Source: Xenorhabdus mauleonii (lineage in GTDB: Bacteria > Pseudomonadota > Gammaproteobacteria > Enterobacterales > Enterobacteriaceae). Taken from it: a DNA stretch of 64,000 nucleotides. Below are positions 27,588 to 35,763 of this stretch, piece after piece. The stretch spans positions 52,425 to 116,424 of the forward strand of contig NZ_FORG01000014.1 in NCBI RefSeq assembly GCF_900113945.1. Reading direction: 5' to 3'. Both the position numbers and the translations under genes were made by a program. Below the pieces are notes generated by a model that did not search any database, was not told the DNA's origin, and was given only the letters and a program-made list of their open reading frames with translations. Each line of letters starts with the position of its first letter. The first letter of the stretch is position 1.

Positions 27588-28853
27588 CTAGCCAGAAAAA
27601 CCGAATACCCCAAAGAGTAAGGTTGAGATAAAGGCGATAGTAAAACCAACCAAGGTTTCATAAGGCAGCAATTTCAAACGTTCATGTACCTGCATATGTA
27701 CGCTGCCTCCTGTGGCGTGGAAAAAACTGCCATGCGGCAAATGATCCAGTACGACAGCCCCCGCGTGAACCATTGCAGCGCCCGCCAATGCGCTGATACC
27801 CAAGTCCAGCAACGTCGGGGCAAATATCGCTGATGCAACCGCAGTACCGGCGGTTGTCGAGGCAGTGGTCATGGACATCAAAGCCCCCGATATCGGAGCC
27901 AGCAAGTAAGAAGGTAATCCAGAGGCTGTTATCCCCTGAACCAGCACATTTTTTAATTCGGAATTAGCAATAATGCCCGCGAGTGTTCCTGTCCCCAACA
28001 GCATGATGGCAACAGGTGACATACGGCTCAAGCCTGAAATGATAAATTTGTTCGATTGACGCCAATGCCCCATGATCAGCGCGCCCATAATTCCCCCTAC
28101 AGGCAATGCAATCAAGGGATCAATTGTGATGTTGGCAAGGGGGCGTAATGCCAGCAGCAGGATTGCAATCACGGGGGCAGAAATTGCAGCCCAAAATGAG
28201 GGCAGTGTTTCCTGACCTGTCAGCGTCAATTCCTCATTTTTGACTTTATATCCTCGGTTTATCAGGCGCTTTGACAAATAGTAAGCCATCACTAACCCAA
28301 ATAACCCGGGGATGATACCGGCGGCCATCAAGGATGTCAGGGGAACATTAAACCCTTCTGAGGCAGCTATTGTATTCGGATTGGGAGACATGACATTGCC
28401 TGCTTTACCTCCACCAATCATGGCAAGCAAGATAGACAACTTGGATAAATCCGCGCGATGAGCGATCGCCAATGCAATGGGGGCCACCGTAATCACTGCG
28501 ACATCAATAAATACGCCCACCGCCGTCAACAGCATCGTCGCGATTGCCAAAGCCAATAATGCCCGACTTTCTCCTGCCTTTCGGATGATAGTTTCCGCAA
28601 TGGTGTTTGCCGCCCCTGATTCAATCAGTACCCCTGCCAGAACCCCCGCAGCCAGTATGCGCAGAACAGCGTTTGTCATTCCTTGCGCTCCCGTGACCAT
28701 TAAACTCACGGTTTGGACTAAATCAGCGCCGCCAATCAAGCCGCCTGCCAATGCCCCAATCATCATGCCATAGACCGGGGGTACTTTTCGCAATATCAGA
28801 ACAATGGCGATAACCAGCGCAATTAAGGCTCCCGCCGCAGAAATTGTTGTCAT
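27588..28853 (-). CDS. GntP family permease
   Basis: A 421-residue inner-membrane transporter with 12 or more hydrophobic segments, of the gluconate:H+ symporter family. Typical stretches are GGGKAGNVMSPNPNTIAASE near 155 and the C-terminal VLDHLPHGSFFHATGGSVHM. Because it shares an operon with glycerate kinase, glycerate is the likely substrate, but this is inferred from context. The pair sits between rpoH and the liv genes, where E. coli has neither. Confidence 0.88.
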   Translation of the reverse strand: MTTISAAGALIALVIAIVLILRKVPPVYGMMIGALAGGLIGGADLVQTVSLMVTGAQGMTNAVLRILAAGVLAGVLIESGAANTIAETIIRKAGESRALLALAIATMLLTAVGVFIDVAVITVAPIALAIAHRADLSKLSILLAMIGGGKAGNVMSPNPNTIAASEGFNVPLTSLMAAGIIPGLFGLVMAYYLSKRLINRGYKVKNEELTLTGQETLPSFWAAISAPVIAILLLALRPLANITIDPLIALPVGGIMGALIMGHWRQSNKFIISGLSRMSPVAIMLLGTGTLAGIIANSELKNVLVQGITASGLPSYLLAPISGALMSMTTASTTAGTAVASAIFAPTLLDLGISALAGAAMVHAGAVVLDHLPHGSFFHATGGSVHMQVHERLKLLPYETLVGFTIAFISTLLFGVFGFSG

Positions 28854-28943
28854 CGTTTACTATTCCCCTACTTGCCCCTTAGACCGATCCTGAATGGAGC
28901 AAAAATCTGAAGCCCAAAATCAATCCGTGCTGTTTTGCACGCA

Positions 28944-28974
28944 TAAAAAAAGCGATAAAAATATTATCGCTTTT
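28944..28974 (-). terminator. Terminator of rpoH
   Basis: On the minus strand AAAAGCGATAA and TTATCGCTTTTTTT form a stem with a short loop and T tail, about 20 bp past the rpoH stop. Confidence 0.88.
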
Positions 28975-28995
28975 CATCATTAAGAGTATGGGTGC

Positions 28996-29853
28996 TTATG
29001 CTTCAATAGCCAGTCGCAATTTTTTCATTGCATTTTTTTCCAACTGCCTTACACGCTCAGCAGATACACCGTATTTATCTGCCAATTCCTGCAAAGTGGT
29101 TTTATTGTCATCATCCAGCCAACGTGCACGAATGATGTCTTGGCTACGTTCATCCAGCCCTTCCATCGCAACGGAAAGTTTATCCGCAGCATGGCTCTCC
29201 CAATTATCTTCCTCAATGCCATCAGCAAAATCAGAGGCCTTATCTTGCAAATACAGCACTGGCGCTACAGGTTGGCTATCTTGAGTATCGTCATCAGAGG
29301 ACATATCAAATGCCATATCCTGTGCTGACATACGAGATTCCATTTCTCTGACGTCTTTACTGGTTACACCCAATTCTTTGGCAACCAGCTCAACTTCATC
29401 CTGATTGAACCATCCCAAACGTTGTTTTGCTTTGCGCAGATTAAAGAACAGCTTACGCTGCGCTTTTGTCGTTGCGACTTTCACAATACGCCAATTACGC
29501 AATACATATTCATGGATTTCTGCCTTAATCCAGTGAACTGCAAAAGAGACCAGACGCACGCCCACTTCTGGATTAAATCGACTAACGGCTTTCATCAGGC
29601 CAATATTGCCTTCCTGAATTAAGTCCGCCTGTGGCAAACCATAACCGGCATAACTGCGAGCAACATGAACAACGAAGCGTAGGTGAGAAAGAATCAGCTG
29701 TTTTGCTGCATCCAGATCTCCCTGGTAATGCAGCCTTTCTGCCAGTTCCTTTTCTTCCTTTGCCGTCAGCATTGGATAAGCATTGGAAGCACGGATGTAC
29801 CCTTCCAAACTACCTTGTGGAACTAATGCTAAAGTTTGCATTTCTAATGTCAT
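28996..29853 (-). CDS. rpoH: Heat-shock sigma factor RpoH (sigma 32)
   Basis: Directs RNA polymerase to heat-shock promoters. The 285 residues contain the group 3 sigma regions in order. Region 2 is [20 protein letters not shown] and [18 protein letters not shown]. The RpoH box is [19 protein letters not shown], near residue 132. Region 4.2 is [20 protein letters not shown]. Length matches E. coli (284). It follows ftsX in the same direction after a 213-bp gap that must carry its own promoters. Heat control through mRNA structure is known for the family but was not demonstrated here. Confidence 0.98.
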   Translation of the reverse strand: MTLEMQTLALVPQGSLEGYIRASNAYPMLTAKEEKELAERLHYQGDLDAAKQLILSHLRFVVHVARSYAGYGLPQADLIQEGNIGLMKAVSRFNPEVGVRLVSFAVHWIKAEIHEYVLRNWRIVKVATTKAQRKLFFNLRKAKQRLGWFNQDEVELVAKELGVTSKDVREMESRMSAQDMAFDMSSDDDTQDSQPVAPVLYLQDKASDFADGIEEDNWESHAADKLSVAMEGLDERSQDIIRARWLDDDNKTTLQELADKYGVSAERVRQLEKNAMKKLRLAIEA

Positions 29854-30066
29854 TCAAATTCTCTCAAGATTAGACCCAAATTATTGGTCTTTTAAGTTTG
29901 TCTGAATCAACCCATTCAAGGTTTATCCAAGTCAAAGATACGCCTATTTTACCACCGTGGAAATCATATTCAAATTGTCTAACTTGTATGAGTATCACTA
30001 CAAAACTGTAACTGTGATTTTGGCAACAATTACGTCAAAAAGTTCACTTTAAAACCAGCGAATATC

Positions 30067-31047
30067 TTATTCCGGCCTAAAACGACGTAAGTGCTGAACG
30101 GTTGCAAACCACGCGGCAATCCAGCCGATCATGCCTGAAATCAATACCAAAAGCAGTGCTTCGTCCCATCCAAAGCCATATAACTTAAAACTGGTTCCGA
30201 AGACACTTGCCACTTCAGTGACAATATTTGAAAGCTTCCATACCAACAAGGATGAGAGAATAAGGGAAAAAACCGCCCCCAAAATTCCCAGCAAAGCCCC
30301 GCCATTGAGGAAAGGGCGTAAAATGAAACCATCCGTTGCCCCAATCAATTTCATGACATTAATCGTTTCACGGCGGCTAGAGATACTCAAGCGGACACTG
30401 TTGCCGATGACTAAAAGCAGCGCAACCACCATCAAGATGCCAATGACGGCAGCGATACGGCCTATCAATGAGGTCAGTGCAGTCAAACGGGCAAACCAGC
30501 TATCATCCATTCTAACTTCTTCGATACCTTTAATTTGCTCGACCCTATCACGCAATGTCATCAATGCTTTCGAATCCTGGAAGTTCAGCTCAGGAGAAAC
30601 GATAGCCACCGCAGGCAGAGGGTTTTCTTCCAATAAATCCAAGGCATTGGAGAACCCTGACCAGGCACGAAATTCGTTCACGGCATCTTCGCGAGAAAGA
30701 TAATTGACCGATTTCACGCCATCCACATCTTTTAACTGCGCGATGACCTGCTCGGCGCTGTTGTCATCCAAGGATTTATCTAAATAGACAGTGAGTTGAG
30801 GAACGGGATACCACTGTACCACGGCTTGATTCACGTTTTTCCAGACGATGAAAAACACGCTCGGCAAAGTCAGGGAAATAGCAACGACCATAATAGTCAG
30901 CAAGGTCGCCAGTGGCTGGCGCAGCATATCTGACAGGGTGTTTTTCCAGGCATAGCGCCACTGGACACGCCATCCACCTTTCAATGACTTGGACTTGGAT
31001 TTGGCTGGCGGTACTTTTTTCGCTGAATGACGGACATTCTTAGCCAT
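30067..31047 (-). CDS. ftsX: Cell division protein FtsX
   Basis: Membrane partner of FtsE; the FtsEX complex regulates septal peptidoglycan hydrolases through EnvC. The 326 residues have a basic cytoplasmic N-terminus, one span near 50-70 ([20 protein letters not shown]), a periplasmic domain to about 195, and three further spans. The N-terminal tail is Lys-rich. It overlaps the end of ftsE by 8 bp. Confidence 0.96.
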   Translation of the reverse strand: MAKNVRHSAKKVPPAKSKSKSLKGGWRVQWRYAWKNTLSDMLRQPLATLLTIMVVAISLTLPSVFFIVWKNVNQAVVQWYPVPQLTVYLDKSLDDNSAEQVIAQLKDVDGVKSVNYLSREDAVNEFRAWSGFSNALDLLEENPLPAVAIVSPELNFQDSKALMTLRDRVEQIKGIEEVRMDDSWFARLTALTSLIGRIAAVIGILMVVALLLVIGNSVRLSISSRRETINVMKLIGATDGFILRPFLNGGALLGILGAVFSLILSSLLVWKLSNIVTEVASVFGTSFKLYGFGWDEALLLVLISGMIGWIAAWFATVQHLRRFRPE

Positions 31048-31705
31048 GATGTCCTCCTTGCATGCGCCCCTGAGCCAACGTCAGGATACGGTAATTTCTT
31101 CGTTCAATGAGAGCGGTATCATGAGTAGCCATCAGTACCGTCACGCCAACCCGGTTAAATTCTTCAAACAGGCGCATGATCCCCTCTGATAATTCACCAT
31201 CCAAATTTCCTGTCGGCTCATCCGCCAGCAAAACTGTCGGTTTATTCACAACCGCGCGGGCAATGCCGACACGCTGCTGTTCACCGCCGGAAAGTTGGAT
31301 AGGAAAGTTTTTCGCTTTGTCCAGTAAGCCAACCTTATCCAGCGCCGCAGATACCCGCCGGCGAATATCTTCTGTGCTTGCCCCTGAAATGATAAGGGGC
31401 ATAGCCACATTTTCGTAGACTGTACGATCCAGCAACAGATGGTGATCTTGAAAAATCATCCCAATCTGGCGACGTAAAAAAGGGATCTCACGAGACTTCA
31501 ACCGGCTGATGTCATGGCCCGAAAACCAAATATGGCCTGCGCTGGGACGTTCAATGCCACAGATAAGTTTCAAAAGTGTACTTTTGCCGGCGCCTGAATG
31601 ACCGGTTAAAAATGCCATTTCCCCAGGGAGCAGATGAAAATCTACTCCTTGCAGCGCTTGCCGTCCCCCAAGATAAGCTTTACTGACCTGTTCAAAGCGA
31701 ATCAT
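31040..31705 (-). CDS. ftsE: Cell division ATP-binding protein FtsE
   Basis: ATPase of the FtsEX complex, 221 residues. Walker A is [13 protein letters not shown] (about 36), the signature is [16 protein letters not shown] (about 139) and Walker B is [12 protein letters not shown]. It starts 6 bp after the ftsY stop, so ftsY-ftsE-ftsX form one operon as in E. coli. Confidence 0.97.
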   Translation of the reverse strand: MIRFEQVSKAYLGGRQALQGVDFHLLPGEMAFLTGHSGAGKSTLLKLICGIERPSAGHIWFSGHDISRLKSREIPFLRRQIGMIFQDHHLLLDRTVYENVAMPLIISGASTEDIRRRVSAALDKVGLLDKAKNFPIQLSGGEQQRVGIARAVVNKPTVLLADEPTGNLDGELSEGIMRLFEEFNRVGVTVLMATHDTALIERRNYRILTLAQGRMQGGHHG

Positions 31706-31711
31706 TTATAG

Positions 31712-33490
31712 TTAATCCTCTCGGGCAAAAAGAGCTTCAATAAAATCGTCTGCCTTAAATGGACGGAGATCTTCAATGCCTTCCCCAACACCAATGTAAC
31801 GAATTGGGATCTCAAATTGGTCAGCGATGGCAAAGATCACGCCGCCTTTCGCAGTCCCATCCAGCTTGGTCAGAGAAATACCCGTCAATCCCACAGCCTC
31901 ATGGAATAGTTTAGCCTGACTTACCGCGTTTTGGCCTGTGCTGGCATCCAATGTCAGCATAATTTCATGCGGTGCATCTTCATCCAGTTTTTTCATCACT
32001 CGAACGATTTTTTTCAGCTCTTCCATCAGGTGAGATTTGTTCTGCAACCGTCCTGCGGTATCTGCAATCAGAACATCAACCCCTTTCGCCTTGGCTGATT
32101 GAATGGCATCAAAAATCACTGAAGCTGGATCGGCTCCGGTATGCTGGGCAACGACAGGGATTTTGTTGCGTTCTCCCCAAACTTGCAATTGTTCTACGGC
32201 TGCTGCACGGAAAGTATCCCCGGCTGCAAGCATGACCGATTTGCCCTGAGACTGGTATTGGCGAGCCAATTTACCAATCGTGGTCGTTTTGCCGACACCG
32301 TTAACTCCCACCATCAAGATGACATAAGGGAATTTACCTTCAATCTCCAGCGGCTTATCAACTTTTGCCAGAATGCCTGACATCTCTTCTTTCAATTTAG
32401 AATACAGCGCTTCCGCATCTTTCAATTCTTTACGGCTGGCGTGGGCTGTCAGGTTGGTTATGATTTTGCGGGTTGTTTCAACTCCCACATCTGCAATGAG
32501 TAATTGCTCTTCCAATTCTTCAAACAGATCATCATCAATTTTCTTACCGCGGAATAACCCCAAGAAACCGGAGCCAAGGTTTTGGCGAGTTTTCACTAAA
32601 CTACGTTTCAAACGAGCAAAAAAACCTTCTTTAGTTGGACGTTCCTGCTCTTTAGGTAATGCGGCTTCTTCGGCCAAGCGTTGCTGTTCTGCCTCTTCCT
32701 CAGCGCGGCGGGCAGCTTCTTCCGCCAAGCGCTGCTGTTCCGCTTCTTCCGCTGCGCGGCGGGCAGCTTCTTCGGCCAAACGTTGTTGTTCCGCTTCTGC
32801 TGCTACGCGGCGGGCAGCTTCTTCGACCAAACGCTGCTGTTCTGCCTCTTCTTCAGCACGACGGGCGGCTTCTTCAGCCAAACGCTGCTGTTCGGCTTCT
32901 GCCTCAGCGCGACGGGCGGCTTCTTCCGCCAAGCGTTGCTGTTCCGCTTCTTCCGCAGCACGACGGGCGGCTTCTTCCGCCAAACGCTGCTGTTCTGCTT
33001 CTTCCGCCAAACGTTGTTGTTCCGATTCTGCCGCTGCGCGACGGGCAGCTTCTTCCGCCAAACGTTGTTGTTCTGCCTCTTCCTCAGCACGACGGGCGGC
33101 TTCTTCCGCCAAGCGTTGCTGTTCGGCTTCTGCCTCAGCGCGACGGGCGGCTTCTTCCGCCAAACGCTGCTGTTCCGCTTCTGCCGCAGCACGACGGGCG
33201 GCTTCTTCGGCCAAACGTTGTTGTTCGGCTTCTGCCTCAGCTCGGCGGGCGACTTCTTCCGCCAAACGTTGTTGTTCCGCTTCTGCTGCTACACGGCGGG
33301 CAGCTTCTTCAGCCAAACGCTGCTGTTCGGCTTCTGCCTCAGCGCGGCGGGCGGCTTCTTCGGCCAAACGCTGCTGTTCGGCCTCTTCTGCGGCTAATTT
33401 TTCTTTTTCAACTTGTTCTTCTTGCTGTTTCTTATCTTGACGACCAAGTCCAAACCAAGAGAAGAAACCTTTTTTTTTCTCTTTTGCCAT
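31712..33490 (-). CDS. ftsY: Signal recognition particle receptor FtsY with expanded A domain
   Basis: Receptor that docks SRP-ribosome complexes at the inner membrane and hydrolyses GTP together with Ffh. The C-terminal NG domain (about residues 295-592) has [51 protein letters not shown] and [16 protein letters not shown]. The N-terminal acidic A domain is extended: residues about 36-287 are 14 copies of a 17-residue unit (consensus [17 protein letters not shown]). One irregular partial unit ([20 protein letters not shown]) interrupts the array. Total length is 592 against 497 in E. coli. The extreme N-terminus [16 protein letters not shown] provides the membrane-binding helix. Confidence 0.97.
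   Translation of the reverse strand: MAKEKKKGFFSWFGLGRQDKKQQEEQVEKEKLAAEEAEQQRLAEEAARRAEAEAEQQRLAEEAARRVAAEAEQQRLAEEVARRAEAEAEQQRLAEEAARRAAAEAEQQRLAEEAARRAEAEAEQQRLAEEAARRAEEEAEQQRLAEEAARRAAAESEQQRLAEEAEQQRLAEEAARRAAEEAEQQRLAEEAARRAEAEAEQQRLAEEAARRAEEEAEQQRLVEEAARRVAAEAEQQRLAEEAARRAAEEAEQQRLAEEAARRAEEEAEQQRLAEEAALPKEQERPTKEGFFARLKRSLVKTRQNLGSGFLGLFRGKKIDDDLFEELEEQLLIADVGVETTRKIITNLTAHASRKELKDAEALYSKLKEEMSGILAKVDKPLEIEGKFPYVILMVGVNGVGKTTTIGKLARQYQSQGKSVMLAAGDTFRAAAVEQLQVWGERNKIPVVAQHTGADPASVIFDAIQSAKAKGVDVLIADTAGRLQNKSHLMEELKKIVRVMKKLDEDAPHEIMLTLDASTGQNAVSQAKLFHEAVGLTGISLTKLDGTAKGGVIFAIADQFEIPIRYIGVGEGIEDLRPFKADDFIEALFARED
32632..33385 (-). repeat. 51-bp in-frame tandem repeat array in ftsY
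   Basis: Fourteen units of 51 bp encode the repeated helix [13 protein letters not shown] with variable residues at the unit join (AE, AA, VA). One junction carries an extra 27 bp. The array creates long open frames on the opposite strand, which are not genes. Such arrays change copy number by slippage or recombination. Confidence 0.9.
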
Positions 33491-33539
33491 CGGCCACTAC
33501 ACTCCTCGCGGTTAATTATGGCGTTATATACTTTTATTG

Positions 33540-33573
33540 ACCCCTTTGGGTATTGAAACCCATAGGGTATAAG
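33540..33573. repeat. Partial dispersed repeat upstream of ftsY
   Basis: ACCCCTTTGGGT followed by TATTGAAACCCATAGGGTAT resembles the right end of the element at 17173-17300 (CTTGAAATCCATAAGGTAT) and can fold back on itself imperfectly. It lies in the gap between divergent ftsY and rsmD. Confidence 0.6.
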
Positions 33574-33762
33574 TGAATATCTCAATGAGATAAATTCTAA
33601 CGGTGATAAAATCCAGTCTAACATTTTCATCACACCACAACACATATCTATCACTGATTTCGTGGTAAATTAATCAATGGGTTTCTTTGCTTTCACTTAT
33701 TTTTGTTCCCGCCAGATATGACTTCATGGCGTCGGATGATAAATAATTAACTTATTTAAATT

Positions 33763-34380
33763 ATGACTAAAAAACCACAACGAGCGTCGTTGGGACAAAT
33801 CCGCATTATTGGCGGCAAATGGCGCGGGAGAAAATTGCCAGTTCCTGATAGTGAGGGGCTGCGCCCAACGACGGATAGAGTCCGCGAGACGCTCTTTAAT
33901 TGGCTTATGCCAATCATTCAGGAAGCACGCTGCCTTGATTGTTTTTCAGGCAGCGGCGCACTCGGCTTCGAAGCTTTGTCACGCTATGCAAGCCACGCAA
34001 CCTTAATTGAATATGAGAGCAATGTAGCAAAACAGCTCTCTGCCAATTTAGCGTTGCTGAAAGCCGAAAATGCTAACGTGGTGCAGGATAATGCATTACG
34101 ATATCTTACCAAAACGGAATGCCTTACAGGCACAATGACGCCATTTAATGTGGTTTTTCTCGATCCTCCGTTCCGCAAGGGCATGCTTGCTGAAACAATC
34201 CGTTTATTGGAAGACAATGGCTGGCTGGCAGAAGAAAGCTGGGTTTATGTTGAAGCTGAAGCCGAATCTGCGGCGACAGATGTTCCAACGAATTGGCAAT
34301 TGCACAGAGAAAAAATTGCCGGGCAAGTTGCCTACCGATTGTATATTCGCCACCAGAAATCGGGTGTCTGTTCCGATTAA
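33763..34380 (+). CDS. rsmD: 16S rRNA (guanine966-N2)-methyltransferase
   Basis: Methylates G966 of 16S rRNA on assembled small-subunit particles. The 205 residues carry the start RIIGGKWRGRKLPV, the SAM-binding loop LDCFSGSGALGFEALSRYA near residue 64 and the catalytic NPPY-type motif as VVFLDPPFRKG near 130. It is divergent from ftsY, as in E. coli. Confidence 0.96.
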   Translation: MTKKPQRASLGQIRIIGGKWRGRKLPVPDSEGLRPTTDRVRETLFNWLMPIIQEARCLDCFSGSGALGFEALSRYASHATLIEYESNVAKQLSANLALLKAENANVVQDNALRYLTKTECLTGTMTPFNVVFLDPPFRKGMLAETIRLLEDNGWLAEESWVYVEAEAESAATDVPTNWQLHREKIAGQVAYRLYIRHQKSGVCSD

Positions 34381-34400
34381 ACACAATTTTGGAGCCAATG

Positions 34401-34670
34401 ATGTTTGTTCAATTAGGAAGAATTATCATGACCCTTGTTTGGGGGATCATGATTTTCAACTTATTCCATCCTTTTCCCAAGCCGTTGAAATATTTCATGG
34501 ATATTGCCATGGTATTCACGGTAATCATGCATGCTTTCCAGTTACTATTGCTGAAAAACTCCCAGCCTAAAGATCAAAAGCTGTCGACTTTCCTCCAGAC
34601 TAAGATTTTCTTTTTCGGTGTCTTTGAATTATTGGCCTGGCAGAAAAAGCAGCAACGAGAGAAAAAATAA
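34401..34670 (+). CDS. yhhL: DUF1145 family membrane protein YhhL
   Basis: An 89-residue protein of unknown function with two hydrophobic segments (about 9-25 and 32-50) and the conserved family end FGVFELLAWQKKQ. The second of two adjacent ATG codons was chosen: GGAG lies at a good distance and MFVQLGRI aligns with the E. coli start. It begins about 20 bp after rsmD, so co-transcription is likely. Confidence 0.85.
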   Translation: MFVQLGRIIMTLVWGIMIFNLFHPFPKPLKYFMDIAMVFTVIMHAFQLLLLKNSQPKDQKLSTFLQTKIFFFGVFELLAWQKKQQREKK

Positions 34671-34714
34671 TTCCCCTCCTGCCTGTTTTTCCTGTCAGGA
34701 GGAACAGCAAATGC

Positions 34715-34761
34715 CGTCAATGAGTGATCCGGCTAATTACTCATTGACGTTCTTTGTTTTT
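34715..34761 (+). terminator. Terminator of rsmD-yhhL
   Basis: CGTCAATGAGT (34715-34725) pairs with ACTCATTGACG (34739-34749) and is followed by TTCTTTGTTTTTG. A second smaller stem (CCTCCTG/CAGGAGG, 34675-34702) precedes it. Confidence 0.85.
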
Positions 34762-34929
34762 GATAATAAAACGTTACCCGTTCGTTAATCGTTAATAATA
34801 CCTAGCCAGTAGGTAATCTGATATTGAGGATTTCAAGTTTACGGATATAAATCAGGACACACTCCGCTTCCCCATCATAAATAGTAATGTCTGAACAAAC
34901 AGGCATTGAACATTAAGGAAAGGAAAAAT

Positions 34930-35556
34930 ATGAGTTGGCCATTTCTTGCTGTGTTTTTCTCTGGATGGTTATATATTGACGCTGCCTATCGTGGTATCAG
35001 TTGGCAACAATGGGTTTTCCGTCCGGTCACAATGCTGCTTTTGTTGTTGTGGGCATGTCAGGCTCCCAATCTTGAGGCATCGGGTTATCTCATTATCGCC
35101 GGGCTTCTCACTGCCTTACTTTCTGATTCACTTCGCATGTTGCCAAGTAAGTATTTACTCTTTTCATTTATCGCGCTATTCCTGAGTTACCTGCTGTATA
35201 CCATCAGTTTTGCCCTGCATATGAGCTTCGCCCTCTTTTTCCCGCTTCCACTGATTTTGCTGGCCGTTGGCGTTGTGGTCATGCTGCTTGTCTGGACTCG
35301 CCTTGATAAGATGCGCTGGCGAGTACTGGATAGTTACATTATGGCCTTGGTGATGGTCTGGATTGCCGGAGAACTCTATTTCTCACTTGGCAATGAGAGC
35401 CGGTTTTCTATCATTGCAGGCGCCATTTTGCTGCTTATCGGGCATAGCATCAATATTATTGGACAATATCGCTTCCCTTTCCGGTTATCCAAAGCGGTTG
35501 TCGCCACCTGTAGCTTTATCGGGCACTTCCTGATTATCCGCTCACTGTTTCTGTAA
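34930..35556 (+). CDS. yhhN: Lysoplasmalogenase family protein YhhN
   Basis: A 208-residue inner-membrane protein of the YhhN/TMEM86 family, whose animal members hydrolyse the vinyl-ether bond of lysoplasmalogens; the bacterial substrate is unclear. About eight hydrophobic segments are present. Conserved stretches include DAAYRGISWQQWVFRPVTML, and the end CSFIGHFLIIRSLFL. The ATG at 34930 is chosen on the ribosome site AAGGAAAGG and on match to the E. coli start. The intervening yhhM of E. coli is absent. Confidence 0.88.
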   Translation: MSWPFLAVFFSGWLYIDAAYRGISWQQWVFRPVTMLLLLLWACQAPNLEASGYLIIAGLLTALLSDSLRMLPSKYLLFSFIALFLSYLLYTISFALHMSFALFFPLPLILLAVGVVVMLLVWTRLDKMRWRVLDSYIMALVMVWIAGELYFSLGNESRFSIIAGAILLLIGHSINIIGQYRFPFRLSKAVVATCSFIGHFLIIRSLFL

Positions 35557-35688
35557 GCCATTTTTCACTTGCAGGCAGGGATTGAAGAGCCAATAGCACA
35601 AACAGCGCAATATCAGAGAGGAAGGGCGTTGATGATGAGAATTCCCCTCAAATAGCACAAATCATCAAAAGAATTCCTCTTATTAAAT

Positions 35689-35720
35689 TTGACTCTGGAG
35701 TTAGCTCCAGAGTGTAGAGT
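35689..35720 (+). promoter_or_regulatory. ZntR-type promoter and operator of zntA
   Basis: A -35 TTGACT (35689-35694) and -10 TAGAGT (35715-35720) are separated by 20 bp, the over-long spacing used by MerR-family activators. Between and across them lies the near-perfect palindrome ACTCTGGAGTT/AGCTCCAGAGT (35692-35713), which matches the E. coli ZntR site as I recall it. Zinc-dependent activation of zntA is therefore expected. Confidence 0.92.
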
Positions 35721-35763
35721 TAATGTAATCCGACTAAAATTAACTCTATTTGAGGGGTCGCCT

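Noticed and set aside
32373-33540. Long plus-strand open frames (up to 355 codons) rich in Ser/Arg/Cys or Leu/Pro opposite ftsY
   Set aside because: They are the complement of the 51-bp repeat array of ftsY, repetitive in all frames, without ribosome sites or family similarity.
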